Shown in pieces: positions 7,432-15,458 of a stretch of DNA of 33,718 nucleotides. Position numbers and translations under genes: made by a program. The DNA lies in NCBI GenBank assembly GCA_012514505.1, contig JAAZAD010000160.1, forward strand, positions 1 through 33,718, read 5' to 3'. Each line of letters opens with the position of its first letter. Position 1 is the stretch's first letter. The stretch is from Rhodococcus sp. (in: high G+C Gram-positive bacteria) (GTDB lineage: Bacteria; Actinomycetota; Actinomycetes; Mycobacteriales; Mycobacteriaceae). The notes below the pieces were generated by a model. That model was not told the DNA's origin. It saw nothing but the letters and a program-made list of their open reading frames with translations, and searched no databases.

Positions 7432-7605
7432 TCACATGTTGTCGACGTCGATCAATCCACTCCGAACAGCCTTCACGAGTCTGCGCGGCACCCGATGTGT
7501 GACTCCACCAACGGTGACATCGACGAGGTCCGGCGCCTGCGCTTTCCACTGAGATCTACGACTGCGGGTGTTGGATCGGGACATCTTCCGCTTGGGAACA
7601 GCCAT
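7432..7605 (-). CDS. rpmF: 50S ribosomal protein L32, cysteine-free paralogue
   Basis: This 57-aa L32 begins [20 protein letters not shown], the standard L32 N-terminus. The family's zinc-binding cysteines are absent (no Cys in the protein), marking it as the zinc-independent C-minus form. It starts 2 bp after the rpmE2 stop and is followed after 4 bp by the TRIC gene. Coordinates were fixed from the ATG at 7605. It is the third gene of the minus-strand arm of the divergent zinc-starvation cluster and likely shares its Zur control. Confidence 0.95.
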   Translation of the reverse strand: MAVPKRKMSRSNTRSRRSQWKAQAPDLVDVTVGGVTHRVPRRLVKAVRSGLIDVDNM

Positions 7606-7607
7606 GT

Positions 7608-7868
7608 CTACTCCCCTTTCGCCCGGCGCTTGCCGTAGCGACGTTCGAACTTCTCGACCCGTCCCGCCGTGTCCATCACACGCTGAGCGCCCGTCCAGAA
7701 CGGGTGCGATTCGTTGGTCACGTCCACGACGACGAGTGGGTATACGTTTCCGTCTTCCCATTCCACGGTGCGGTCGCTGGTCAGGGTGGACCGGGTGAGG
7801 AACCCGTTTCCGGTACTGGCGTCCCGAAAGACCACGTGGTGGTAGTCGGGGTGGATGCCCTGCTTCAT
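7608..7868 (-). CDS. rpmE2: 50S ribosomal protein L31 type B (zinc-independent)
   Basis: This 86-aa type B L31 begins [20 protein letters not shown] and contains [11 protein letters not shown] and a basic C-terminus. It has no cysteine, unlike zinc-binding type A L31, so it can replace the zinc form on the ribosome and free zinc when the metal is scarce. Its ATG at 7868 overlaps the end of the COG0523 gene by four bases (ATGA), implying co-translation. The rpmF start follows 2 bp after its stop. Confidence 0.95.
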   Translation of the reverse strand: MKQGIHPDYHHVVFRDASTGNGFLTRSTLTSDRTVEWEDGNVYPLVVVDVTNESHPFWTGAQRVMDTAGRVEKFERRYGKRRAKGE

Positions 7869-9133
7869 TGCTGTCCTTCTCTCTTGTCCTGTTCCGCGTA
7901 CTTGTTCTGTTCGGCGAAGGAGGATTCGGTGGTCTCGCACGGGTCTTCGTGAAACTGCCCGAACGGGTCGTTCCAGGTGTGCCACCGGGTCTCGTCGACG
8001 AGTTCGTCGTCAGAGACGAGGGCCCACTGCAACGTTCGGTCGATCTCGGTCGGGTCGGCGGCATAGACCAGCACGACGATCGACGAATGCCGGTCACCGA
8101 AGCGCTCGTCCCATCGCAGAGCTGCCATCGCCCTGCGGTCGGTGGGTACCTGCTCCTGCTCTTCGGGTGCCATGGCGGCCAACCACCGATTCGCACTCGC
8201 GACGCGCAGTCCCCCGCCCGCCGATTCGAGCCACAGCGCCTCGTCCGGTTGCGTGGCCACCCACACCCGGCCCCGCGCAGAGACGACACCTTCGAGCAGT
8301 ACGTCGATCGCCTCGTGCAGCCGTTCCGGATGGAACGGGCGCTGCGCTTCGAACTCGACGATCATCACTCCGCAATCGTCGGTGAGCGGCGGTTGCCCCC
8401 GCAGTAGCGGTGAATGTGCGTCGGACACCGCGCCACGACGCGCGTCCGCGGGCACCTGCGACAGCAGCTTTTCGACATCGATCGCAGGACTGTCTGTGCT
8501 GGGTTCCCACGCAATCGGGGCTCCCGGCGCGAGACGAACCAGCACTGCGTGCAATTTCGCCTGCTCCCAGCCGTCGTCCGCGGCGCCGGTGACGACGAGC
8601 GCATCCGCGTAGTCGACCTGCCCGACCGCGATCTGCGCGACTGTGCGGCCGTCGTCGAGCTCGTCGTCACCGGTGGCATCGCCGAACCACGTACCTGCGT
8701 CGACGCAGGTGACCACGGACTCGACACGAACGTCGCGGGACGCAGGTCCGTCGATCTGCCCCACCACACCTGCGACGATCACATGGTCGATGGCCCAGCA
8801 CAGTGCCTCGGGCTCGAGCCGGCGGTCGAGGTGCAAGACGATGCGCTGTACAGAACTGCGCGTGTGCAATGCCCGGAGCAGCGGCAACAGATCCTGGCGC
8901 AGGGTGCAGGAGATGCACCCGTGCGCGAGTTCCAGAACACTGAGCCGATCCATCGGCCGACCGTCCTCGATGGTGGTGACAGTGCGCCTCACCACCCCTT
9001 CGTGGACGAGGTCGAGGTCGTGGTGGACCACCACCGTTCCTGGTCCGAGCAGCGCCTGAGCGGTCGCATCCGTGGCCCCGTTCCACCCCGCCACCAGGAT
9101 CAGCGGCGTCCGGCCGTCGAGAATCTCACTCAC
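7865..9133 (-). CDS. mrf: COG0523/CobW-like protein, Mrf-type, with degenerate P-loop
   Basis: This 422-aa member of the COG0523 family (CobW/ZNG1-like G3E proteins) contains the metal-site remnant GCISC (residues 72-76; usual form GCxCC) and a CobW C-terminal domain near 275-390. The Walker A loop is not recognisable: where GxxGxGKT is expected there is AGWNGATD (15-22), without the catalytic Gly-Lys-Thr, so GTP hydrolysis is doubtful. In mycobacteria a COG0523 homologue encoded with the zinc-free ribosomal proteins (Mrf) recruits the hibernation factor Mpy to ribosomes during zinc starvation. The same context here suggests that role. The gene is first in the minus-strand arm, starts with GTG after AAAGGGTGG, and overlaps rpmE2 by 4 bp. 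A zinc-chaperone role remains possible. Confidence 0.82.
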   Translation of the reverse strand: MSEILDGRTPLILVAGWNGATDATAQALLGPGTVVVHHDLDLVHEGVVRRTVTTIEDGRPMDRLSVLELAHGCISCTLRQDLLPLLRALHTRSSVQRIVLHLDRRLEPEALCWAIDHVIVAGVVGQIDGPASRDVRVESVVTCVDAGTWFGDATGDDELDDGRTVAQIAVGQVDYADALVVTGAADDGWEQAKLHAVLVRLAPGAPIAWEPSTDSPAIDVEKLLSQVPADARRGAVSDAHSPLLRGQPPLTDDCGVMIVEFEAQRPFHPERLHEAIDVLLEGVVSARGRVWVATQPDEALWLESAGGGLRVASANRWLAAMAPEEQEQVPTDRRAMAALRWDERFGDRHSSIVVLVYAADPTEIDRTLQWALVSDDELVDETRWHTWNDPFGQFHEDPCETTESSFAEQNKYAEQDKREGQQ

Positions 9134-9145
9134 GAGCCACCCTTT

Positions 9146-9160
9146 CGGTAACGATTGTCA
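9146..9160. promoter_or_regulatory. Zur-box-like site 1 (cobW/mrf side)
   Basis: CGGTAACGATTGTCA matches the actinobacterial Zur core TGAAAATGATTTTCA at 10 of 15 positions, including GATT and TCA. It lies 13 bp upstream of the mrf-like GTG, in the 110-bp divergent region between the two arms of the zinc-independent ribosomal-protein cluster. It is weaker than the second site. Confidence 0.55.
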
Positions 9161-9199
9161 TTAACGACAACGAACGGTACATTGAACTTCCGCTGTTGT

Positions 9200-9214
9200 C
9201 GAAAACGATTATCA
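9200..9214. promoter_or_regulatory. Zur-box-like site 2 (rpmB side)
   Basis: CGAAAACGATTATCA matches TGAAAATGATTTTCA at 12 of 15 positions. The surrounding sequence (GTTGTC...CAAC) extends the dyad. It lies 29 bp upstream of the rpmB ATG. Placement before a full set of cysteine-free ribosomal proteins makes zinc-dependent repression by Zur the likely function. Confidence 0.68.
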
Positions 9215-9243
9215 ACCCCAGTTGGGGTGGAGAGGGAACGCCC

Positions 9244-9480
9244 ATGTCGGCGCACTGCCAGGTGACCGGACGCGCACCCGGATTCGGGAAGTCCGTGTCG
9301 CACTCCCACAAGCGCACCAGCCGTCGCTGGAACCCGAACATCCAAAGCAAGACCTACTGGCTCCCCAGCGAGGGCCGACGCGTCACACTCACGCTCTCGA
9401 CCAAGGGCATCAAGACGATCGACCGAGACGGAATCGAAGCCGTGGTCGCGAAGATCCGCGCACGCGGAGAGAAGGTCTGA
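9244..9480 (+). CDS. rpmB: 50S ribosomal protein L28, zinc-independent paralogue
   Basis: This 78-aa L28 begins [20 protein letters not shown]. Zinc-binding L28 proteins have paired CxxC motifs; here only one cysteine (Cys5) remains, as in the mycobacterial C-minus paralogue. The ATG at 9244 was chosen because GGAGAGGG lies just upstream and the product has the normal L28 N-terminus; an in-frame ATG at 9196 would add 16 non-homologous residues and overlap the Zur-like site. It is first in the rpmB-rpmG-rpsN-rpsR operon, with 2 bp to rpmG. Confidence 0.95.
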   Translation: MSAHCQVTGRAPGFGKSVSHSHKRTSRRWNPNIQSKTYWLPSEGRRVTLTLSTKGIKTIDRDGIEAVVAKIRARGEKV

Positions 9481-9482
9481 CC

Positions 9483-9647
9483 ATGGCGAGAAACGAGATT
9501 CGCCCCATCGTCAAACTCAAATCGACGGCCGGAACCGGGTACACCTACGTCACCCGCAAGAACCGCCGCAACGACCCAGATCGTCTGATCATGAAGAAGT
9601 ACGACCCCGTCGTACGCAAACATGTCGACTTTCGCGAAGAGAAGTAG
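9483..9647 (+). CDS. rpmG: 50S ribosomal protein L33, cysteine-free paralogue
   Basis: This 54-aa L33 ([20 protein letters not shown] ... [21 protein letters not shown]) has no cysteines, whereas zinc-binding L33 has two CxxC pairs. It is the second gene of the zinc-starvation ribosomal operon, 2 bp after rpmB, 5 bp before rpsN. The ORF is complete and of normal length. Confidence 0.95.
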   Translation: MARNEIRPIVKLKSTAGTGYTYVTRKNRRNDPDRLIMKKYDPVVRKHVDFREEK

Positions 9648-9652
9648 TTCCA

Positions 9653-9958
9653 GTGGCAAAGAAGTCGAAGATCGCGAAGAACGAACAACGCAAGGTGATC
9701 GTCGCAAGGTACGCCGAACGGCGAACCGAGCTGAAGGAGATCATTCGTCGTCCCTCGAGCAGCGACGACGAGCGCGCGAGGGCGCAGGCCGCCCTGCAGC
9801 GTCTACCACGTGACTCCAGTCCGGTAAGATTGCGCAATCGAGACGCTGCGGATGGACGTCCGCGCGGCCACCTGAGGAAATTCGGGCTCTCTCGCGTGCG
9901 TGTACGCGAGATGGCGCACCGCGGGGAGCTGCCAGGCGTCCACAAGTCGAGCTGGTAA
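9653..9958 (+). CDS. rpsN: 30S ribosomal protein S14, long zinc-independent form
   Basis: This 101-aa S14 begins with GTG at 9653 ([20 protein letters not shown]). It is the long, zinc-free type: the CxxC-x12-CxxC zinc finger of the 61-aa form is absent and replaced by an insert ([20 protein letters not shown]). The C-terminus [24 protein letters not shown] is the usual S14 end. It is third in the operon, 9 bp before rpsR. Confidence 0.95.
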   Translation: MAKKSKIAKNEQRKVIVARYAERRTELKEIIRRPSSSDDERARAQAALQRLPRDSSPVRLRNRDAADGRPRGHLRKFGLSRVRVREMAHRGELPGVHKSSW

Positions 9959-9967
9959 GGAAAGCCA

Positions 9968-10222
9968 ATGGCAGTCAAGAGATCATCGTCCAAGAAGCCG
10001 CGGCCGGTCGAGGGTCGCAAGCCCAAGAAGAACCCGTTGTTCGCAGCCAAGATCGAGCACGTGGACTACAAGGACACCAACCTTCTCCGCACCTTCATCT
10101 CGGACCGCGGCAAGATCCGTAGCCGTCGCGTGACGGGCCTGACCCCGCAGCAGCAGCGTCAGGTTGCCATCGCCGTGAAGAACGCGCGCGAGATGGCGCT
10201 TCTCCCCTTCACGAGCCGGTAG
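9968..10222 (+). CDS. rpsR: 30S ribosomal protein S18, cysteine-free paralogue
   Basis: This 84-aa S18 ([20 protein letters not shown] ... [25 protein letters not shown]; '[12 protein letters not shown]' near the end) lacks the zinc-binding cysteines of the C-plus form. It is the last gene of the rpmB-rpmG-rpsN-rpsR operon. AAGGAAAG precedes the ATG. Inverted repeats follow at 10243-10283 and 10293-10329. Confidence 0.95.
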   Translation: MAVKRSSSKKPRPVEGRKPKKNPLFAAKIEHVDYKDTNLLRTFISDRGKIRSRRVTGLTPQQQRQVAIAVKNAREMALLPFTSR

Positions 10223-10242
10223 CCCCACCCCCTTCCCCGGCG

Positions 10243-10283
10243 AATGTCACACGCGTTCAGCTCACGCGAACCGGTGTGACATT
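10243..10283. other. Inverted repeat downstream of rpsR
   Basis: AATGTCACAC (10243-10252) and GTGTGACATT (10274-10283) are perfect 10-bp arms around a 21-bp spacer that can itself pair (GCGT/ACGC). It may be the first stem of a tandem terminator or a protein-binding dyad; the position 20 bp after rpsR favours termination. Confidence 0.6.
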
Positions 10284-10292
10284 GGTCGGGAC

Positions 10293-10329
10293 GAACGGCC
10301 GCGCAGTCCATCGGACTACGCGGCCGTTC
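10293..10329. terminator. Bidirectional terminator hairpin between rpsR and serine hydrolase
   Basis: GAACGGCCGCG (10293-10303) pairs with CGCGGCCGTTC (10319-10329). The inner arms AGTCC (10305-10309) and GGACT (10313-10317) extend the stem to about 16 bp around one mismatch, with loop ATC. It lies between two convergent genes and is followed by TGTT rather than a run of T. Confidence 0.8.
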
Positions 10330-10377
10330 TGTTCGGTGCACCGCTCAGGAGTCGGTAGACCGCACCGGAAAAGGGCC

Positions 10378-11433
10378 TCAGGAGAAGGGCGTCGTCTGCA
10401 GGATCTCGATCGCCGAGTCCTCGAGCTGCCCGATGGTGTTCGACAGAATCACCACACCACGGTCGTGCTGGCGGTCCAGCACGATCACACTCTGAAAGCC
10501 GCCGGTGGTACCGGAGTGCACCGTGTACTGCGTGCCTGCCGACTCCATAGCTTTCCAGGTGAGCCCGCTCCGTCCACCATCTGCAAAGGACCACTGCAGG
10601 TCCATCGCCGACTCGCCAGGCACCGAGCCGTCGAGCAGCTGGCTGGTGTAGGCACCCATGTCGGCGATCGTCGAACGCACCCCGCCCGCCGGCGCATAGC
10701 CGTCGAGTGGCCATGCCGGTTGCGATCGGCCCAGCACGTCGAATCCCGTCGTGGCCCCCGGCGGTAGCGCCGACTCCGTCAACGGAATCCACGTATCGGA
10801 AAGCTCCAATGAACGAAGCATCCGCTCGGTCAGCAACGTGGAGTAGTCGGTGTGCGCAGCCGCAGCCAGCGCCTGCCCCAGCAACGCGTAACCGAACGTC
10901 GAATACTGATTACGTCCGGGCGTCAGCAACGGTGTCTGCCGCGCCTGCGCCAGCAACTGTTCTCGGTCGAATTCGAACGGGTTCCGGCCCACGACCCAGC
11001 CGAGCCCACCGGCTGCCATGTCGGCTGTCAGCGCGAACGGGGGCAGGCCCGACCTGTGGCTGGCCAGATCGAGCAGGGTCACCCCACCAGCCGGTGTGCC
11101 GCCCAACGGCAACAGTTCTTCCAGTCGCGTGTCCTCGCGTACCTCGCCCCGGCGCACCGAATCGACGAACAACGCGGCAGTGAAGGTCTTGGTGATGGAT
11201 CCGATCTCGTACTGGGTGTCGTTCTCGGCACCGAAGTTGGCGTAGCGAACGCGTTCACCATCCACGACGACGACACTCACACTGCGCTGCACACTGCGAT
11301 CGAGAATCGGCGCAACGGCCGCGATCACCGCGGGGTCTCCCGACGAGGGCGGCGCCAACGCACCGGCCGCAGGGAGCCCACCGAGAAGCATTGCGAACAC
11401 ACACGTGGCGACAACCACACATCTACCGAACAT
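10378..11433 (-). CDS. Secreted serine hydrolase, beta-lactamase class C/PBP4* family
   Basis: This 351-aa exported member of the beta-lactamase-related (Pfam Beta-lactamase) family has a signal peptide in residues 1-26 (MFGRCVVVATCVFAMLLGGLPAAGALA). The catalytic SxxK is Ser79-Ile-Thr-Lys82 (EIGSITKTFTAA). YSTFGY (Tyr176) stands in the YxN position. HSGTTGG, the KTG-box equivalent, is near the C-terminus. Such proteins act as D-alanyl-D-alanine peptidases, esterases or beta-lactamases; the motifs do not decide which. The start was set at ATG 11433 because it has GGTGGGG upstream and gives a clean signal peptide; the frame extends to GTG 11520. It is divergent from the AEC transporter gene and separated from rpsR by a terminator. 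Confidence 0.85.
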   Translation of the reverse strand: MFGRCVVVATCVFAMLLGGLPAAGALAPPSSGDPAVIAAVAPILDRSVQRSVSVVVVDGERVRYANFGAENDTQYEIGSITKTFTAALFVDSVRRGEVREDTRLEELLPLGGTPAGGVTLLDLASHRSGLPPFALTADMAAGGLGWVVGRNPFEFDREQLLAQARQTPLLTPGRNQYSTFGYALLGQALAAAAHTDYSTLLTERMLRSLELSDTWIPLTESALPPGATTGFDVLGRSQPAWPLDGYAPAGGVRSTIADMGAYTSQLLDGSVPGESAMDLQWSFADGGRSGLTWKAMESAGTQYTVHSGTTGGFQSVIVLDRQHDRGVVILSNTIGQLEDSAIEILQTTPFS

Positions 11434-11561
11434 CCACTGCCCCACCGTCGTTCCCGCAGGGACACCTGCGCCAGGCTCCCGACCCATCGTCAATTGTCTC
11501 GCACACGAGTGCCCCAACACTAGACTGCTAGACGTTTTTCCAGTCGAGGAGGTCCCGCAAC

Positions 11562-12488
11562 GTGTCGGGTGTGCTTGCGGGTTTCACCGTCATCTTTGTC
11601 ATCATCGCGATCGGCTATGCGCTGGGCCGATTCGAAACGCTCGGACCACAGGCAGAGACCGTTCTCGGCAGACTGGTGTTCTTCGTCGCGACGCCTGCCC
11701 TGCTCTTCGACACCCTGGCCACCTCCGACCTGTCGGTGATCTTCTCCCCGACCCTCGCCGTAGCGTCCGCCACAGCCTTCGCGGTCGGCGCGCTGTATGT
11801 AGTGATCGCGAAACTCTGGCTGCACCGACCGGTTCCCGAGCTGACCATCGGCGCGCTGTCGGCCTCGTACGTGAACTCCGCCAATCTCGGCATACCCATC
11901 GCAGTGTTCGTTCTGGGCGATGCGTCGTACGTGGCGCCGCTGCTGCTGTTCCAGATCGTGGTGTACTCCCCGATCGCGCTGAGCATTCTCGACATCTCCT
12001 CCTTGCGCGGTGGGGCGTCGCGATGGGAAACCATCAGTGCGCCGTTCAAGAATCCGATCGTCCTCGCGGGCGCAGCCGGGCTGGCCCTCGCCGTCTCCGG
12101 CTGGACGCCCCCGGAAGCGTTGATGCAACCGTTCCACCTCGTGGGCGGCGCCTCGGTACCAGGCGCGTTGATCGCGTTCGGGTTGTCGCTGTACGGCGTG
12201 CGGGTGCTCGAGAAGGGAGCGAGTCCACGCCGTGACGTCGCGCTGGCGTCGACACTGAAGATCGTCGTGCAGCCCGTTCTCTCCTACCTCATGGCACACC
12301 ACCTGCTCGGACTCAGCGGGCACGAATTGTTTGCCATCGTCGTCGTATCGGCACTTCCCACGGCGCAGAACGTGTTCGTCTACGCCAGCCGATACCAGCG
12401 GGGCACCGTGCTCGCACGAGACAGCGCATTCGTCACCACGCTCGCCTCCATTCCCGCGATCGGGATCGTGGCGGCTCTCCTCGCGTGA
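11562..12488 (+). CDS. AEC family transporter (auxin efflux carrier type)
   Basis: This 308-aa integral membrane protein has about ten hydrophobic segments and belongs to the AEC/MdcF-like family, which moves organic acids or related metabolites. The family-typical stretch ASYVNSANLGIPIAVFVLGD (residues 105-124) is present, with a second inverted half later (SALPTAQNVFVYASRY). GAGGAGG lies about 8 bp before the GTG. A GTGA overlap links the end to the lipoprotein gene. Substrate cannot be told from sequence. Confidence 0.88.
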   Translation: MSGVLAGFTVIFVIIAIGYALGRFETLGPQAETVLGRLVFFVATPALLFDTLATSDLSVIFSPTLAVASATAFAVGALYVVIAKLWLHRPVPELTIGALSASYVNSANLGIPIAVFVLGDASYVAPLLLFQIVVYSPIALSILDISSLRGGASRWETISAPFKNPIVLAGAAGLALAVSGWTPPEALMQPFHLVGGASVPGALIAFGLSLYGVRVLEKGASPRRDVALASTLKIVVQPVLSYLMAHHLLGLSGHELFAIVVVSALPTAQNVFVYASRYQRGTVLARDSAFVTTLASIPAIGIVAALLA

Positions 12489-12928
12489 GCACGCGTTACG
12501 CTCGAGCCATGCGTGTTCTCGCCGTGGCGCTGATCGGCCTCGTTGTCGCGGGGTGCTCATCCGGGGCTGATAGCGAACCCATCGAACCGTCCTCCGAACG
12601 ACCACCGGCCATTCAGCAGATCCCCTCCGACGACTTCCGCACCGCCTTCACACCACGTCCCGACATCGTGCGTGGCCACGAGACCCCGATCGAATCGTGG
12701 TCGGAGGTAGATCCCAGGACCATCGCATTGAACTTCACCACCGGAACCCCGGAGTGCTACGGCGTCGACCCCGTCGTCACGGAAACAGACGCGACGATCG
12801 AGGTATCCGTCCGCACCGGCGCACTTCCCGAAACCGCAGACAAGATGTGCGTGCTCATCGCCGTCATGGGCACCGTCGAAGTGCCACTCGAAACGCCCAT
12901 CGGTGACCGCGACGTGGTCGGCAACTGA
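12485..12928 (+). CDS. Small putative lipoprotein
   Basis: This 147-aa protein has a lipoprotein signal (RVLAVALIGLVVAGC): lipobox VAGC with Cys24 as the modified residue from the GTG at 12485, or Cys16 if ATG 12509 is used. The GTG overlaps the AEC stop by four bases (GTGA), favouring coupling. The mature part is hydrophilic, contains two further cysteines (in TPECYGVD and DKMCVLIAV) that could form a disulphide, and predicts a beta-rich fold. The C-terminal pattern resembles unnamed lipoproteins common in Rhodococcus and Nocardia. Function unknown. An MFS transporter gene follows after 3 bp. Confidence 0.82.
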   Translation: MSTRYARAMRVLAVALIGLVVAGCSSGADSEPIEPSSERPPAIQQIPSDDFRTAFTPRPDIVRGHETPIESWSEVDPRTIALNFTTGTPECYGVDPVVTETDATIEVSVRTGALPETADKMCVLIAVMGTVEVPLETPIGDRDVVGN

Positions 12929-12931
12929 TCC

Positions 12932-14098
12932 GTGAGCCGCTGGTTTCTCAACGTCTGCATTGCAACGGCCCTACTGCAGGCCGTCTATAACGCAGTACGT
13001 GTTCTGGTTTCGTACCGGATCTTGGATCTGGGCGGGGATGCAACGACGGTCGGGATCGTCACCGCCCTGTTCGCGCTGACGCCACTCCTGCTGGCGGTGC
13101 AGATCGGACGCGCCGCCGACCGCCACCACACCGGGTCACTGATGCGGGCGGGCCTGCTGCTCACGACAGCCGGGACGGCGGTGATCGCATTCAGCGGCGA
13201 TCTCCTCACCCTCGCGGCCGGAAACATCGTGCTCGGCTTCGGTCAGATCCTGGTGACTCTCACCGCGCAGAGTTTCGTTTCGACCCTGTCGCCGCCCGGC
13301 CAACTCGACCGAGGATTCGCCGGCCTGACGCTGGCCGTGTCGATCGGTCAGGCGCTCGGCCTTCCGGCGGTGGGTCTGATCGTGTCGTGGAGCAGCGACG
13401 CATCCGGCGTCCACACGACACCTGCTCTGTTCGCGATGGCGGCCGTGTCTGCGCTTGCCATCCCCTTCGCATTCCCGCTCCGCGACCCCGGTCCGCGTAA
13501 CCCGGACAGCCCGCGCAAGGCGCCGGAATCGATGCGGAGCATGCTCGGCACCGGTGGTATGAAGGCGGCTCTGCTGAGCAGTCTCGTCGTGCTGTCGTCG
13601 ATGGACCTGGTGTTGGCGTATCTTCCGGTGCTCGGTGCGGAGTTCGGATTCAGCGTGATGACGGTGACGCTGCTGTTGACTGCCCGCACCCTTGCCACCA
13701 TCGCTTCCCGCGCATTCCTGCCACGCTTGCTCGATCGCGTTCCCCGTGAACGCCTCCTGATCTCCGCAACCCTGTGTTCGGCTCTGCCGATGGCGCTCGT
13801 CCCGTTCGTGCCGAACGCTTTCGCCATCGCAGCGCTGATGGTGATCGCGGGCATCTTCTGGGGTATCGGCCAGCCACTCACGATGACGTGGGTGGTGAGC
13901 CTGGTCGCCCCGACCGACCGCGGAGCGGCACTCTCGTTGCGCCTGACCGGAAACCGCCTCGGCCAGGTTGTGGTCCCACTCGCGGCCGCCGGCGCTGCAG
14001 GAGTCGCGGGAGTCGGCTCGATCTTCGTCATCTCCGGCGCGCTACTCGGAGTGTCGGCCACCGCCACGTGGCGGGCTGTTCGAAAGCCGATCCCCTAG
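12932..14098 (+). CDS. MFS transporter (12-TM)
   Basis: This 388-aa major facilitator superfamily protein has twelve predicted transmembrane helices. The motif A-like loop GRAADRHHTGSLMRAG lies between TM2 and TM3, and a weaker copy between TM8 and TM9 (LPRLLDRVPRERLL). Its length and lack of large loops fit small-molecule or drug exporters. GTG start 3 bp after the lipoprotein stop, so AEC-lipoprotein-MFS look like one operon. Its last four bases overlap the end of the convergent cyclopropane synthase gene. Substrate unknown. Confidence 0.9.
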   Translation: MSRWFLNVCIATALLQAVYNAVRVLVSYRILDLGGDATTVGIVTALFALTPLLLAVQIGRAADRHHTGSLMRAGLLLTTAGTAVIAFSGDLLTLAAGNIVLGFGQILVTLTAQSFVSTLSPPGQLDRGFAGLTLAVSIGQALGLPAVGLIVSWSSDASGVHTTPALFAMAAVSALAIPFAFPLRDPGPRNPDSPRKAPESMRSMLGTGGMKAALLSSLVVLSSMDLVLAYLPVLGAEFGFSVMTVTLLLTARTLATIASRAFLPRLLDRVPRERLLISATLCSALPMALVPFVPNAFAIAALMVIAGIFWGIGQPLTMTWVVSLVAPTDRGAALSLRLTGNRLGQVVVPLAAAGAAGVAGVGSIFVISGALLGVSATATWRAVRKPIP

Positions 14099-15405
14099 GG
14101 CGCCGTCGACACCTGGTTGTTCGGTCGCAGGAGTTCGTCACGGGTGCCGGGCATGTCACTGCGCCCCCGATCGGTGCACTTGACGGCCAGCACGTGATTG
14201 ATCCCGAGCCGGTTCGCCGAAAAGCTCAACGCCGCACCGGCCATGTACAACCGCCACACCCGTGCCCGCCCGGGGCTACTGTGTGCCACCGCCTCATCCC
14301 AGTTCGCCTCCAGGTTCGCCACCCAGGCACGAAGGGTCTGCGCGTAGTGCTCACGCAGCGCCTCCACATCGCGCACTTCGAAACCGACACCTTCGAGCGC
14401 TTCCACCATCGTTGAGAGCGGCAGGATCTCACCGTCGGGGAACACGTAGCGGTCGATGAAGGATGTTTTGGAGAACCCAGGCACGGACTTGCGTGGTCTT
14501 CGCGAGATCGCGTGGTTGAGCAACCGTCCGTGTGGACGTAGCAGCGCGAACAGGTCCGCCGCATAGGTCTCGAGCATCACGTCGCCGACGTGCTCGGCCA
14601 TGCCGATGCTCGAGATCGCGTCGAACGGGCCGTCGGTGACGTCGCGGTAGTCCTGGACTCGGATCTCGACCAGCTCGCTCACGCCCTCCTCGACCATTCG
14701 TTTGCGGGCGTAGTCGGCCTGCTCCTGGGACAAGGTGACACCGACGACGCGTGCACCGTAGGTTCGCGCAGCGTGCAGGGCGAAAGTCCCCCACCCACAA
14801 CCGACGTCGAGTACCCGCATCCCCTCGGTCAGACCGAGTTTGCGCGCCACCAGATCACATTTGGCGTACTGAGCCGCATTGAGATCCTCGCTCTGCTGCG
14901 CCCAGTACGCGCACGAGTAGGTCATCGATTCACCGAGCACGAGCCGATAGAAGTCGTTGCCGACGTCGTAGTGGTGGCTGATCGCGGCGGCGTCACGCGC
15001 CTTGTCGTGCCGGCGTCCGCGTCCTGGTTTCATCTCCTCCACCGGAGGCTTCGGCGGAAGGCCGATGATCCCCAGGCGCAGTGCCGCTTTCACCAGTTCC
15101 TTCTTGGTGTTCCCGTCGATTTGCACTCCGGGACCTCGGGTCGGGTCCGCCACCTCTTCCAGCGCATCCAGACCGGCGAGGAGGTCGCCTTCGATGTCGA
15201 TGTCGCCGGAGACGTAGGCACGCGCGAAACCGAGGTCGTTGGGCGCCCAGAGCAACCGGCGCAGGCCACGGCGATTGACGAGGCGGACCCGCCACGGCGC
15301 ATCCGGAGGACCACTCCGGCTCCCGTCCCAACACTCGATACCGACTGGAACCTGATCACCCAGCACCGCACGAACCAGCGGCGCTACCGTGTCGGCGACC
15401 GTCAT
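14095..15405 (-). CDS. Cyclopropane-fatty-acyl-phospholipid synthase family methyltransferase
   Basis: This 436-aa SAM-dependent methyltransferase is of the CFA synthase family (UfaA1/Cfa-like). An N-terminal lipid-binding region (1-125) includes GFARAYVSGDIDIEGDLLAG, typical of CFA synthases. The Rossmann methyltransferase domain has the SAM motif VLDVGCGWGTFALHAA (198-213). The active-site region is ISHHYDVGNDFYRLVLGESMTYSCAYW, and later GMAEHVG supplies the conserved Glu. It adds a methylene or methyl group to unsaturated acyl chains of membrane lipids. The ATG has GGAGG about 9 bp upstream. It is 53 bp downstream of the tetR gene on the same strand and may be co-transcribed; its end overlaps the MFS gene by 4 bp. 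Tuberculostearic-acid synthesis is an alternative role in this order. Confidence 0.92.
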   Translation of the reverse strand: MTVADTVAPLVRAVLGDQVPVGIECWDGSRSGPPDAPWRVRLVNRRGLRRLLWAPNDLGFARAYVSGDIDIEGDLLAGLDALEEVADPTRGPGVQIDGNTKKELVKAALRLGIIGLPPKPPVEEMKPGRGRRHDKARDAAAISHHYDVGNDFYRLVLGESMTYSCAYWAQQSEDLNAAQYAKCDLVARKLGLTEGMRVLDVGCGWGTFALHAARTYGARVVGVTLSQEQADYARKRMVEEGVSELVEIRVQDYRDVTDGPFDAISSIGMAEHVGDVMLETYAADLFALLRPHGRLLNHAISRRPRKSVPGFSKTSFIDRYVFPDGEILPLSTMVEALEGVGFEVRDVEALREHYAQTLRAWVANLEANWDEAVAHSSPGRARVWRLYMAGAALSFSANRLGINHVLAVKCTDRGRSDMPGTRDELLRPNNQVSTAP

Positions 15406-15458
15406 TTACACACCTCCGGTGAGTATCAGGTGGAGTACGCCCGATCAGTCTGCACCAC

